NCBI GenBank assembly: GCA_907164885.2 | Contig: OU015499.1 | Coordinates: forward strand, 162,643,488 to 162,707,487 | Length of the DNA: 64,000 nt | From: Dolomedes plantarius | Lineage: Eukaryota > Arthropoda > Arachnida > Araneae > Dolomedidae | Reading direction: 5' to 3' | The notes under the pieces: generated by a model | The model's database searches: none | What the model was told of the DNA's origin: nothing | The model's input: the letters and a program-made list of their open reading frames with translations, nothing else | Made by a program: the position numbers and the translations under genes | Part shown: positions 48,620 through 57,395 of the stretch, piece after piece | How positions within the stretch are numbered: the stretch's first letter is position 1 | Layout: each line of letters opens with the position of its first letter

Positions 48620-49160
48620 GTTGCAATGAAAGATGACCATGAATGTTATTTATTAAATCTTGTCATCAAAATGTTAACACTGAATGAATGCAGAAACAAA
48701 TAACATTTAAAAAAAAGGTTTCAAATGCCATCATAAATAAAAAGTTCTCTGATAGAAAAATGATACAAGAAAGCAAAGCCTAAACTGGAGATTACTGCAC
48801 ATGGTGCCAAGCTATAAAAACTCACCAAATTCAGTACTAATTCGTAATTAATGTGGAAAATTCAATTATTTAAATAATTCTATTTATAAGTTTCGCATGA
48901 AATTAACAGTTCATATCACTTTCATGCAATGAAAGATGGGCATAAAAGTTATTTATTAAATCTTGTCATGAAAAATGTTAACACTGAATGAATACAGAAA
49001 CAAATAAAATAATATAAATAATAGTTTCAAATGCCATCATAAATAAAAAATTCTAATTTAGTACCAATTCATAATTAATGTGGAAAATTTGATTATTTAA
49101 ATATATTTATGTATAAGCTTTGCATGAAATCAACAGTGCATATCAATTTCATTGTAATTT
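48620..49160. repeat. Tandem duplication of about 0.25-0.3 kb in the B tail
   Basis: The segment beginning TGCAATGAAAGATG (48,622) restarts at 48,924 and runs through the same landmarks (AACACTGAATGAAT, AATTAATGTGGAAAAT). The second copy is shorter and more diverged. The A tail has one copy. Confidence 0.8.
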
Positions 49161-50244
49161 TTAAAAATTTAAAGCACAAAAATGATGCTTTGTTAACTTC
49201 AATAAGATTGGATGTTTTAACAATTTTAATATATCTTAAGCATGGAATGGAATGAAATTAAAAAACACAAACCACATGAATGTAGGGGAAAATGCTGAAT
49301 TTTTTTTAGCCTTGATTTTAGTGATTATATAAGTGGTTCCTTTATGTATGTTCTACTACAATTGGGTTTGTAATCTATATAATAAATGTTTGTATTATTC
49401 AGTTTAATGGCTAAATACTCTACAATCCAGATTCAGCTAAGCTTCACAGTTAAATCACCAAATGTCAGTCATCATATCTCAGAAAAGTCACTTGGTTTTT
49501 TTCAGTTTTAACAAATCGAATCTGAATGATGATCATTTACATGTTTTTAGATAATGACATTTGAAATTACCTTCAGATAACAAATTATAAGTGCAGTGAA
49601 TAAAAAAATATTTTGAATTCTTTTCATAACATTTTTATTTTCTTTCAAGGAATACAATCAGAAAGATGAGAGCTTACCCTTGGTTATTACTTTTAAAAAT
49701 TCATTTTTACATACTTTGGAAATATTTTAAATTTAAATTTTTGTTCTAAAAATTCACCTGTAATACTAGTGTCATAGTTTTTTTTTTCATTCTTCTATAT
49801 ATAGTGAAATTATCTCGCTAGAAACTTTTTCATTTTATGTACTTTATTTTTTTGCTACAAGTTTGTATTTTTATGTGTCTATCTTAAAGTGCTAAATGCT
49901 TATTTTATAGATTTTAAGATTTTTTATGAAAATAAAAATCTTGCATTATTTTAAAAATTTAAATTTTGACTAACTTTTAGAAACAGATTGATAAATTTTG
50001 GAAATATATAGGCTGTTTTAATTATTTACTCAAGATAAATGCTCTATTCAATATTTTTTCATTAAAATATTCTAATGTTGTCTATTAGCTACTTATTGTT
50101 GAATTTTTATACAAAGTGTCGATTGTCAGGCTTAAAGTTTTTAAACAGTAAGAGACAGTATTTTCCTGAATGAGGACTCCACTTGGCTGAGTTTGACAAC
50201 TTCCCGCCGAACGGCACAGGATATGGTTCTGTTCCCCGCATATT

Positions 50245-50475
50245 TTATCTTTTACCGCAATTATTAACAGTTAAAAAACATTTGTATAACAAACTCATAA
50301 CCAGGAAAATTGCTAAACACGGTATGTCTGACTTGTATGATGATAAATTTATACATTTTGGATAAAGATTGTAAATAAAATCACCAGAGAAATCAGATTG
50401 GCAACTTTTAACAATCCCTTGAAATTGCTGAGCGTATATTTTAATACCACGCCAACATCGAGCAGAAAGTAATAA
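50245..50475 (-). CDS. Candidate arm exon, tail of unit B (5'-truncated)
   Basis: Open from the unit edge: LLLSARCWRGIKIYAQQF, then CQSDFSGDFIYNLYPKCINL, to a stop at 50,247. It is close to the A-tail exon at protein level. The first exon and the acceptor are lost beyond the junction. Past the stop, a further open stretch (GTEPYPVPFGGKLS) may be another exon; A has lost that stretch. Confidence 0.35.
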   Translation of the reverse strand, partial: LLLSARCWRGIKIYAQQFQGIVKSCQSDFSGDFIYNLYPKCINLSSYKSDIPCLAIFLVMSLLYKCFLTVNNCGKR

Positions 50476-50477
50476 TC

Positions 50478-51050
50478 GGAACTAGTATGATATACCCCCC
50501 CCCCCCCAATGGCGATTTTTTTTGTCGCCAAGCAGAACGCGTGTCATTGAAACGGAAAATTCCCGAAAGTCCCAAAAATGCGCATTTTTTATACTGTTCA
50601 ACCACAGAAAAGCATAAAAAACACATAATACAAAAATAAAAGCCGAAAAATAATAAGAAATTCGTTAAGTGGGGGGGGGGGGACTGCCGCCCTCCCCCCA
50701 ACCCCCCTGCGACAAAAAGTCAGCATAGTGCAACTAATAATAATTCATTTAAATAAACATAAAATACGTCTTCGTTAAATATATATTTCTTGATTAAACA
50801 TAAATTAAAGCACAAATACAATAGAAAAAAATACATGTTGGCAAGAGAATTTAAAAAAAAAGTATCTATACCGAAATTTTGTACTCCTCCCAGTTAATCC
50901 CCGAAACGATTTCAATAACTTTATTAAAACAATCTACATTTGCCGCTAAACATGATTTCCGAAACATGTACATCGCTAGGTAGAATTTAAAATCTACCTT
51001 ACGATTGTAACCACGAACCATGCCGAATAGATTTCTCAGTGTTACATTGC
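50478..51050. other. B/C junction sequence with C-runs and G-runs
   Basis: Not homologous to the units. Contains a C-run at about 50,495-50,507, a G-run at about 50,671-50,683 with a C-rich partner just after, and a TGGCGA...TCGCCA hairpin. No gene. Confidence 0.5.
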
Positions 51051-51054
51051 TAAG

Positions 51055-51517
51055 ATATACATTGCTAAGGCCCCCACGCTCTCCGGATTTAAGCATCCTG
51101 GATTTTCTTTCTTTGAGGTATACTTAAAGGTGCTGTGTATAAGACACATGTCGAATATGAAATGGATCTGGTTGCAAGAATTTTTTGCGCTGCTGCAGAT
51201 ATCCAAGCAAATCCAGGTGTTTTCGAACATGTCCGCCAATCCATGGTCCGTTGCTGTAACGCTTGCATCTCTTGTAAGGGTGGAAACTTTGAGCATCTTT
51301 TGTAACCTTTTGAAATGGTGTCATCTACAACAGCATATGTAATATTTATGAGCAATAAATATTTCTCATAATCTCTGTCTCGTATTCCTTCATTTCTTGT
51401 ACCTCTGATACCACTTTCCCATGACGTTTGCGACCATGTGTTACTATGCAATTTTGAATCCTTTTGACATGTCCTACCTCCCCTTAAAGTTTGACCCAAT
51501 CATTATGGGACACCCTG
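51055..51517 (+). pseudogene. mariner-like element, 3' half only
   Basis: The plus strand encodes PPRSPDLSILDF and then, after a frame shift, GAVYKTHVEYEMDLVARIFC and NFEHLL before a stop, the C-terminal half of an IS630/mariner transposase. The right end is intact: ATTATGGGACACCCTG followed by TA (51,518-51,519). The left half and left terminal repeat are missing. Confidence 0.8.
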
Positions 51518-51529
51518 TATGTATATATG

Positions 51530-51601
<72 letters not shown>
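51518..51601. repeat. (TA)n microsatellite between mariner and Tc1 ends
   Basis: About 80 bp of TA-rich repeat at the mariner's target TA. Confidence 0.92.
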
Positions 51602-51607
<6 letters not shown>

Positions 51608-51990
51608 GTTAACAAAAATTAAGGAAAAATCACAAAAAGATGGATAACACGATCAAAACTAGTCCAATCTGTTTAAAATTTGAATATGTTGTTAAGTAAA
51701 AGGTACTGAACAATACTACATTATGCAAAATAGTGGCGCTGCAGTCGGAATACGTCATTTGCGAGGAGCATAAAAGTACATGTCTCAGAGCAAGGCGGCA
51801 ATTGTCGCTGAGAGGCTGAGATTAGATACCTGGCATAGCCAAATTGTAACAATGACCTCCAGGCATCATTTGACCGAAGAACTGCGATGGTGAGCTATGG
51901 GAGACTAGATGCAGGACAGAGTCAGACAGAAGCGTCCAGATGGCTAAATGTGAGTCCGTCTGTGGTTCATAGACATTCGCAAGAATTTCT
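51602..51990 (+). pseudogene. Tc1-like element, 5' end only
   Basis: The left terminus CACTAGTTAACAAAAATTAA is followed by a leader and then the transposase N-terminus: MTSRHHLTEELRW and RLDAGQSQTEASRWLNVSPS, the first helix-turn-helix of a Tc1-family protein. The frame is lost after VVHRHSQEF. The rest of the element is absent. Confidence 0.82.
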
Positions 51991-52990
51991 AATTTTTTTT
52001 CATTTAATTAAACAGAAATATTTAAGTTTTAATTTTGATTCACCATTTTTTAAAATATTAATTTTTAAAAAAATTAAAATATTTAGATTAAAAATTACGA
52101 AAAAAATTATGTAACTTATTTTTAAAAAATCTTATTTTCAAAAGTAAATATTTTTTCAAATTTGCTGAATCAAAATTAAAGTAAAATAGTCGAAAAAGAC
52201 ATGTTACAAGTTTCAACCATATATCTTTAACGGTTCTTTACTTATAACAATTTAAAGACGAGAAATGGGGAAAAAACCCATCATGCAGAAAAACGCACTT
52301 ACAGGTTTAAACAACGATTGGCCACTATTAGAATGTTGCAAAAAAAATAATAATAATTTCTCCTGTTCTAATTAAGATAGAAACATGACTTAAACGTCAT
52401 TTGAAGCGCAAAAGAGCAAAAGAACACAAAAATTTTTAATGCAATAAATTTTTTTTCGAAATTTGAACAATTTTGTGTCCTGGACCTTCTTAAATCTAGA
52501 ACCGATTGGTCCGGAATTGCTGATCTATACGAGTTTTTTCCCGTATTAAAAATTCCATCCAATCACAGACATCAACAACTTCGTGGCTAACAATTCCTAT
52601 GCAAGTGGCATTGACGCTGGCGGTGGTCAAGTGAAAAACCCTTTACAGCAAAGTTTGCGCCACTGGACTCCGCGGTTTTCACGAATAAGGTGAGTTCGAG
52701 CGAGAGATTTAGGATATTTTTCATTCCGGAATTTGGGAAAAGAATTCTTTTAAGATCCTGCACAAAAACTTTCAAAATTGCAACTAATTCCAATTTTTTT
52801 TTTCAAATGTGAATAAGAACTATGTTACAGATACCAAATCGAATATTTGTGAAATGCATTCAAAATATTTTACCAAGCAATGAGCCAAATGTATGCACAA
52901 AATGACTGCATTTCAAACTGACACAAAACGCTTTCATAAAATCTGCAACTTCTAAACGGGACGTGTCATAAGAACACATCTGCAGAAATA
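51991..52990. other. Unassigned AT-rich sequence
   Basis: No gene, no homology to the units and no element ends I can support. Confidence 0.45.
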
Positions 52991-52994
52991 TGTC

Positions 52995-53358
52995 GGAGGA
53001 AAACACTTGGAGGCACATTGTAACCGCAGTAAGTTCATTTTGTTTTAAGTGTCAAAATTTTTCTACTACGAGTACTTATGACCGTCTCTAAGAAAAGGAG
53101 ATCGAACTCTCGATTTCATTTGCAGCCATCTCATTCGTTTCCATGGGAATAATAGATAACCTCACTCGCAAGACACGGCTGAAGGAATTTTGTCTGGATA
53201 AGAACAGATATGATGAAATATGTAGGGGGGGAAACACTTGGGGGCACATTGTAACTGCAGTAAGTTCATTTTGTTTTAGGTGTCAAAATTTTTCTACTAC
53301 GAGTATTTATTTTTCTCTAAGAAAAGGAGATGGAACTCTCGATTTCATTTGCAGCCTG
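52995..53358 (+). repeat. 231-bp tandem duplication with intron-like borders
   Basis: Two copies (about 52,995-53,130 and 53,223-53,358) of a roughly 135-bp core at 231-bp spacing. In each, GTAAGT (53,029 and 53,260) and a CATTTGCAG (ending 53,125 and 53,354) enclose 95-97 bp, the layout of a small intron. Between them lies an open stretch including MGIIDNLTRKTRLKEFCLD. A duplicated exon-intron pair is possible; no family recognised. Confidence 0.6.
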
Positions 53359-53697
53359 CGAAAATAAAAAAAAGATTATTTTTCTAAGTCAACCGAGTCA
53401 GTGATCTCCGCACATTTACCTTTCATTTCATTTTTCCTGCGATGCTGATTTACTTTTTTCCGTCATGCATATTTTTGTCCATACTTCACAAGAGACGAGC
53501 CCCGCATTGTCTGCAGTCTGCATGGCGTAATCGGGCTCGACCCCCCCTCCTCCAACCTGTCAGTGTCTCGACCACAAAACCATGCGGCGGAAGTGAATCT
53601 CAAAAAGCGAAATCCTACCTCAATAGTTTTTTAAATCTTTGGCTGGGAAAAAAAACCCTCACAAATTGCGAGATTCAAGTTCTAGTAATGAATCCTG

Positions 53698-53705
53698 TTC
53701 TAGTT
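53698..53705 (-). other. Unoccupied target site of the BED-hAT element
   Basis: On the minus strand AGGTGAACTAGAACAGGATT corresponds to the joined flanks of the A and B insertions. Here there is one AACTAGAA (ATCTAGAA in A/B) and no element. Confidence 0.8.
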
Positions 53706-54332
53706 CACCTAAATATATCATTTTTTTTAAATACTGAATATTAACCTCTTACCCACATTTTGTTGGCATGGGTTGTTTCAAAAACATTCATTCAAATCTT
53801 TTACAAACACAGAAGATTTAACCTCAAAACTGTGTAAGTTCGAAATGATATTCTTAAAGTTTAGAAATTTCACCAAAGGTGATAGCATTTTCCTTTAGAC
53901 CACGTCGTTTCTGCAAAATAAATTTTCTAAATGATGCCTCTACATTCTTATTTTTAGATTCACTGTGTTTATGCGTACAAGGTCAAATCTAATTTGAGTA
54001 AGACGCAAAATTTATTACATATGTTAGCTGTCCAGAAAATTGCTAAATAAACAAATTCATAACTTGATTTAAATACCAATCAGACTTCATCTTATAATGT
54101 GAAACGTCACTTCCAAAGATTTCTTCTCTGATTATCAGAACCAATCAGAGTGAGAGCAGACGATCCCAGGTCCTGTCCAAATATATTGCAAGATTCCGTA
54201 AAGAGTCCATTATTCGATACATGAGACTTGGTGTTAATTATAAATTTTAAACATTTTTCAAGAGCTGAGTTCCAAATTAAAATTAAATATTTCATATATA
54301 AATATTTGAGGCGATATCCAATGTAAAAGTAT

Positions 54333-55037
54333 AATTACAAGATAAAAAGAACTTTTTATGTACCATGTTTTTAAATTTTCTGTTGAATCATATAAACTTG
54401 ACAATTCTATGTATTAATAAATACTTTTAAAAAATTTTTTTCATGAATTATCCCATCAACTTGAAAGAAAATGATCAAATGCGTAATCAATAGTGTAGCT
54501 CGGGGATTGGAAGTTAACTTCCAATCCCCGGGAAGATTACCCGGGTTAACGGAAATGAAAATACCAATCGTAAAAGTAATCCTTTGTTGCTTCTGCAAAC
54601 AATGAGTAAGCCGTGTGAATTAAATTTCACAGATGTTGTTACACGCATTTAGTTAAGACTTTTAAATACTCCATTAATGAACAAAATTTTCATATCTGAC
54701 CAAATGGAAATTTTTTTATTACAATTACAAACATTTATTCGAGAATTTCATAACTAACCAAAGAGGAAATTTGCTATACAATTACTGTAGATTTACCGAG
54801 CATTTCTTTTTGTTTGACCCAAAATCATACGCTGTATGACACTTTTCCTGCCAATTACAAACATTAGTAAGAATAATTACAAGATAAAAAGAACTTTTTA
54901 TATACCACGTTTTTAAATTTTCTGTTGAATCCTATAAACTTGACAATTCTATGTATTAATAAATACTTTAAAAAAAATTTTTTGATGAATTATCCCATTA
55001 ACTTGAAAGAAAATAAGGTTAATTAGAAGTTAACTCG
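54333..55037. repeat. Direct repeats of about 150-185 bp around a 350-bp core, unit C
   Basis: AATTACAAGATAAAAAGAAC starts a block at about 54,335 that recurs at about 54,876 with few differences. Both copies end near GAAGTTAACT. The period is about 540 bp. Neither A nor B has the second copy. Confidence 0.75.
54501..54530. repeat. Perfect 30-bp palindrome
   Basis: CGGGGATTGGAAGTT followed by its exact complement, centred on TTAA. Another short CCCGGG-rich inverted repeat follows directly. Confidence 0.95.
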
Positions 55038-55482
55038 CGTTTAACTTTTCGTTCCCGTCCCGGCCGATGGATGGCTGCACCGTTCTCCAAAACAAAAGTA
55101 ACTGAAAATGAATTCAATCCTGCTTAAGGATGGCTATAAGAATCAAAAGAATGTATTGTCATCGTGTTCTGATCTATACTAAAAGTTTCAAATGTCTAGA
55201 TAGTCGGGAAGTTAGTTAAAAATCGATTGCAAGATTTGTACTGGACAAACATACACACAAACAAGAAATCGACTTAATAAAAACATGGTAAAAAGTATAA
55301 CGAATATAAGAAGCGTAAAGTATATAAAAAGTATAATTAGATGCTAAATGTATTAAATATTGCTGTATCTGAACATTACAAAAACCCTGCTAATAAACTA
55401 ATAAAAACTAGATTAATTTAAAATAATTAAAAGAGAGACAAAAGCGAAAATTAATCCAGTCTCGATATGAAGCCATAAAATA

Positions 55483-55488
55483 TTTATT
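55483..55488 (-). terminator. Polyadenylation signal AATAAA, copy C
   Basis: On the minus strand, ATAAATAAATATTTTAT aligns with the A and B signals, about 715 bp after the stop. Confidence 0.5.
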
Positions 55489-55999
55489 TATATATTATAA
55501 TTCATATTTATTTCCTCATTTACAGAACACGGCAGATGTAGTACAAAACAGTTGAAAATTATAATGAAGTATTAGGCAAAAACAAAAACCAGAAGAAATT
55601 GCATAAGTGACTTTCACGACACCCTTTCCTGCAGTATAAACAGGTACAATGACAAGTTTTTTTTTACTACTATCACTTTGGTGGGTCAAGTATCCCTCAG
55701 AGATCGTAGATGAGGACCGATATCGCATTGATATATTTAAAAAAATTATTAATGTCATAAAACACTAAATTAATTCCAAAACATAATTATGTGCGATATC
55801 TCCTCTCAATAAAGACCATCAAACCTGAGTTTGAATTCATTTTTCACCACGGAGGGAATGAAATATTTCTTTGAGCCAAAAAGTCCCGTTTCATACGTCA
55901 GTACACAGTTTATTACATCCCTGAATAGGTAAGGAGTTCCGTTTTTCATCTGCTCTCAAGCCCTAAGCCTATCCCTCATACCCTGCAGATGGGAGGGTT

Positions 56000-56201
56000 T
56001 TTCATTTCAAATTGACCTCTCTGGAAAATCTTTTCTCACATACAGTGCAATCGAAAGGTTTCTCTTCTGTATGAGTACGGACATGCATTTTTAAAGTGCA
56101 AGGAAAATCTTTTCTCTCACATAGAGAATGAAAGATTTATCTGTGTAGGTACGAACATGTTTTTTTTCAATGATCGAGTTCAGGAAAAATTTTCTCACAT
56201 A
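56000..56201 (-). pseudogene. Decayed zinc fingers after the stop, copy C
   Basis: Immediately past the stop the minus strand shows [38 protein letters not shown] in shifting frames: two to three former fingers. Confidence 0.75.
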
Positions 56202-57251
56202 TCATGCGACTGAAGACTTTCCTCCATGGATAAGGAGATGCCTTTTCAAAGTATTCTTCCATGAAAATCTTTCCTCGCATACAGTGCATGCGAAAGGTTT
56301 CTCTCCAGTGTGGGTGCGGAGATGTGCTGTTAAAGCACTCCGTTGAGAAAATCTTTTCTCACATACAGTGCATCCGAAAGGTTTCTCTCCAGTGTGGGTG
56401 CGGAGATGTGCTGTTAAATGACCCTGTTCAGAAAATCTTTTCTCACATACAGCGCAGGCGAAAGGTTTCTCTCCTGTGTGGGTTCGGAGATGTCTATCTA
56501 AGTGACCCCGTCCAGAAAACGTTTTCCCACATACAGTGCAAGCGAAAGGTTTCTCGCCTGTGTGGGTCCTAAGATGTTCTGTTAAATGACTCTGTTTAGC
56601 AAATTTTTTCTCACATACGGTGCATGATAAAGGTTTCTCTCCAGTGTGGGTACGGAGATGTGCTGTTAAATTACTCCGTCGAGGAAACCTTTTCTCACAT
56701 AGAGTACATGCAAAAGGTTTCTCGCCCGTGTGGTTCCTAAGATGTGCTATTAAATTACTCTGTTGAGAAAATTTTCTCTCACATACAGTGCAGATGAAAG
56801 GTTTCTCCCCCGTGTGGATGCGGAGATGTGTTTTTAAACTTTTCAGTCGAGGAAATCCTTTCTCGCATACAGTGCAGATGAAAGGTTTCTCCTCCGTGTG
56901 GATGCGCATATGTCTTTTTAAGCTCTTCTGTTCAGAAAATATTTTGTCACATACAGTGCAGATGAAAGGTTGTTCTGTAGGGGTACAGCGAGAATTATCA
57001 ATAATATGGTATGCAAGATGCATATTTAAGGCGGCCAGCTGTGAAAATGTTTCGTCACATAAATTACATTTGAAGATTTCCTCGGTGCGAAGGGGAATCT
57101 GTGCCCTGGAACTTTTTGCATTTTGAGTAATTATACAAGTGTGACATGGAGTACATTTACCTTCGGCTTCTGTAGGGTTCTGCTCACGGGAATGACATTC
57201 ATTGGAAAGTCTATTTACGCTGCAAACACACGACATTTGCTCTTCTAGCAT
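56202..57251 (-). CDS. C2H2 zinc-finger protein, copy C (10 fingers)
   Basis: 349 residues from ATG 57,251, the first in-frame start after an upstream in-frame TAA. Residues 1 to about 65 match the N-terminal linker of copy B (PTEAEGKCTPCHTC against NKAEEEFTPCDTC), then RTEEIFKCNLCDETFSQLAA begins a first finger with both Cys pairs intact, unlike B. After a 16-residue spacer come nine regular fingers with TGEKPF linkers, ending [12 protein letters not shown]. Helix residues are mostly different from A and B, so the proteins should prefer different DNA. Expected nuclear DNA-binding protein; target unknown. Confidence 0.87.
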   Translation of the reverse strand: MLEEQMSCVCSVNRLSNECHSREQNPTEAEGKCTPCHTCIITQNAKSSRAQIPLRTEEIFKCNLCDETFSQLAALNMHLAYHIIDNSRCTPTEQPFICTVCDKIFSEQKSLKRHMRIHTEEKPFICTVCEKGFPRLKSLKTHLRIHTGEKPFICTVCERKFSQQSNLIAHLRNHTGEKPFACTLCEKRFPRRSNLTAHLRTHTGEKPLSCTVCEKKFAKQSHLTEHLRTHTGEKPFACTVCGKTFSGRGHLDRHLRTHTGEKPFACAVCEKRFSEQGHLTAHLRTHTGEKPFGCTVCEKRFSQRSALTAHLRTHTGEKPFACTVCEERFSWKNTLKRHLLIHGGKSSVA

Positions 57252-57369
57252 GCCGACGTCCCTTTACTCGATGACTAGAAAACTGTAATTGCCAGCAATA
57301 CGTTGACTTTCTGAATTTGCGGACACCACAAACATTTTATTTTCGCTACTAACAATCTGTACCGAGAAC

Positions 57370-57395
57370 CTGCAAAGATAGAAGAAAGGAATTTG
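57370..57395 (-). promoter_or_regulatory. 3' splice acceptor of the zinc-finger exon, copy C
   Basis: On the minus strand TTCTTCTATCTTTGCAG is followed by GTTCTCGGTACAGATTG, the exon start shared with A and B. The intron here contains the unoccupied piggyBac TTAA at about 57,405. Confidence 0.72.

Larger units (their letters stand above)
23853..50477 (+). repeat. Unit B, full-length copy of the repeated block
   Basis: The only copy seen nearly end to end. Order: head arm (24,466-27,035), hAT debris (27.7-30.6 kb), flank, piggyBac, zinc-finger gene, Tc1, BED-hAT, Tc1 relic, GC-rich patch, tail arm (48,060-50,477). Head and tail arms are inverted relative to each other. From 31,563 it is a direct repeat of unit A. 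The right end is cut at 50,477, inside the candidate arm exon. Confidence 0.88.
48060..50477 (+). repeat. Inverted arm, tail of unit B
   Basis: Direct match to the A tail and reverse complement of the B head. Homology ends abruptly at 50,477, inside the candidate coding exon, where unrelated sequence with C-runs and G-runs begins. Confidence 0.87.
53706..55480. other. Diverged 3' flank of zinc-finger gene C
   Basis: Inverted homology to about 7,500-8,765 is interrupted by a private direct repeat (see 54,333-55,037). No gene. Confidence 0.5.

Noticed and set aside
23853..50477. Maverick/Polinton or virus-derived element as explanation for the long inverted arms
   Set aside because: No polymerase, integrase, capsid or packaging-type gene is visible anywhere in the unit.
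51421..51612. Plus-strand frame with a Tyr/Ile repeat
   Set aside because: Microsatellite translation following the end of the mariner fragment.
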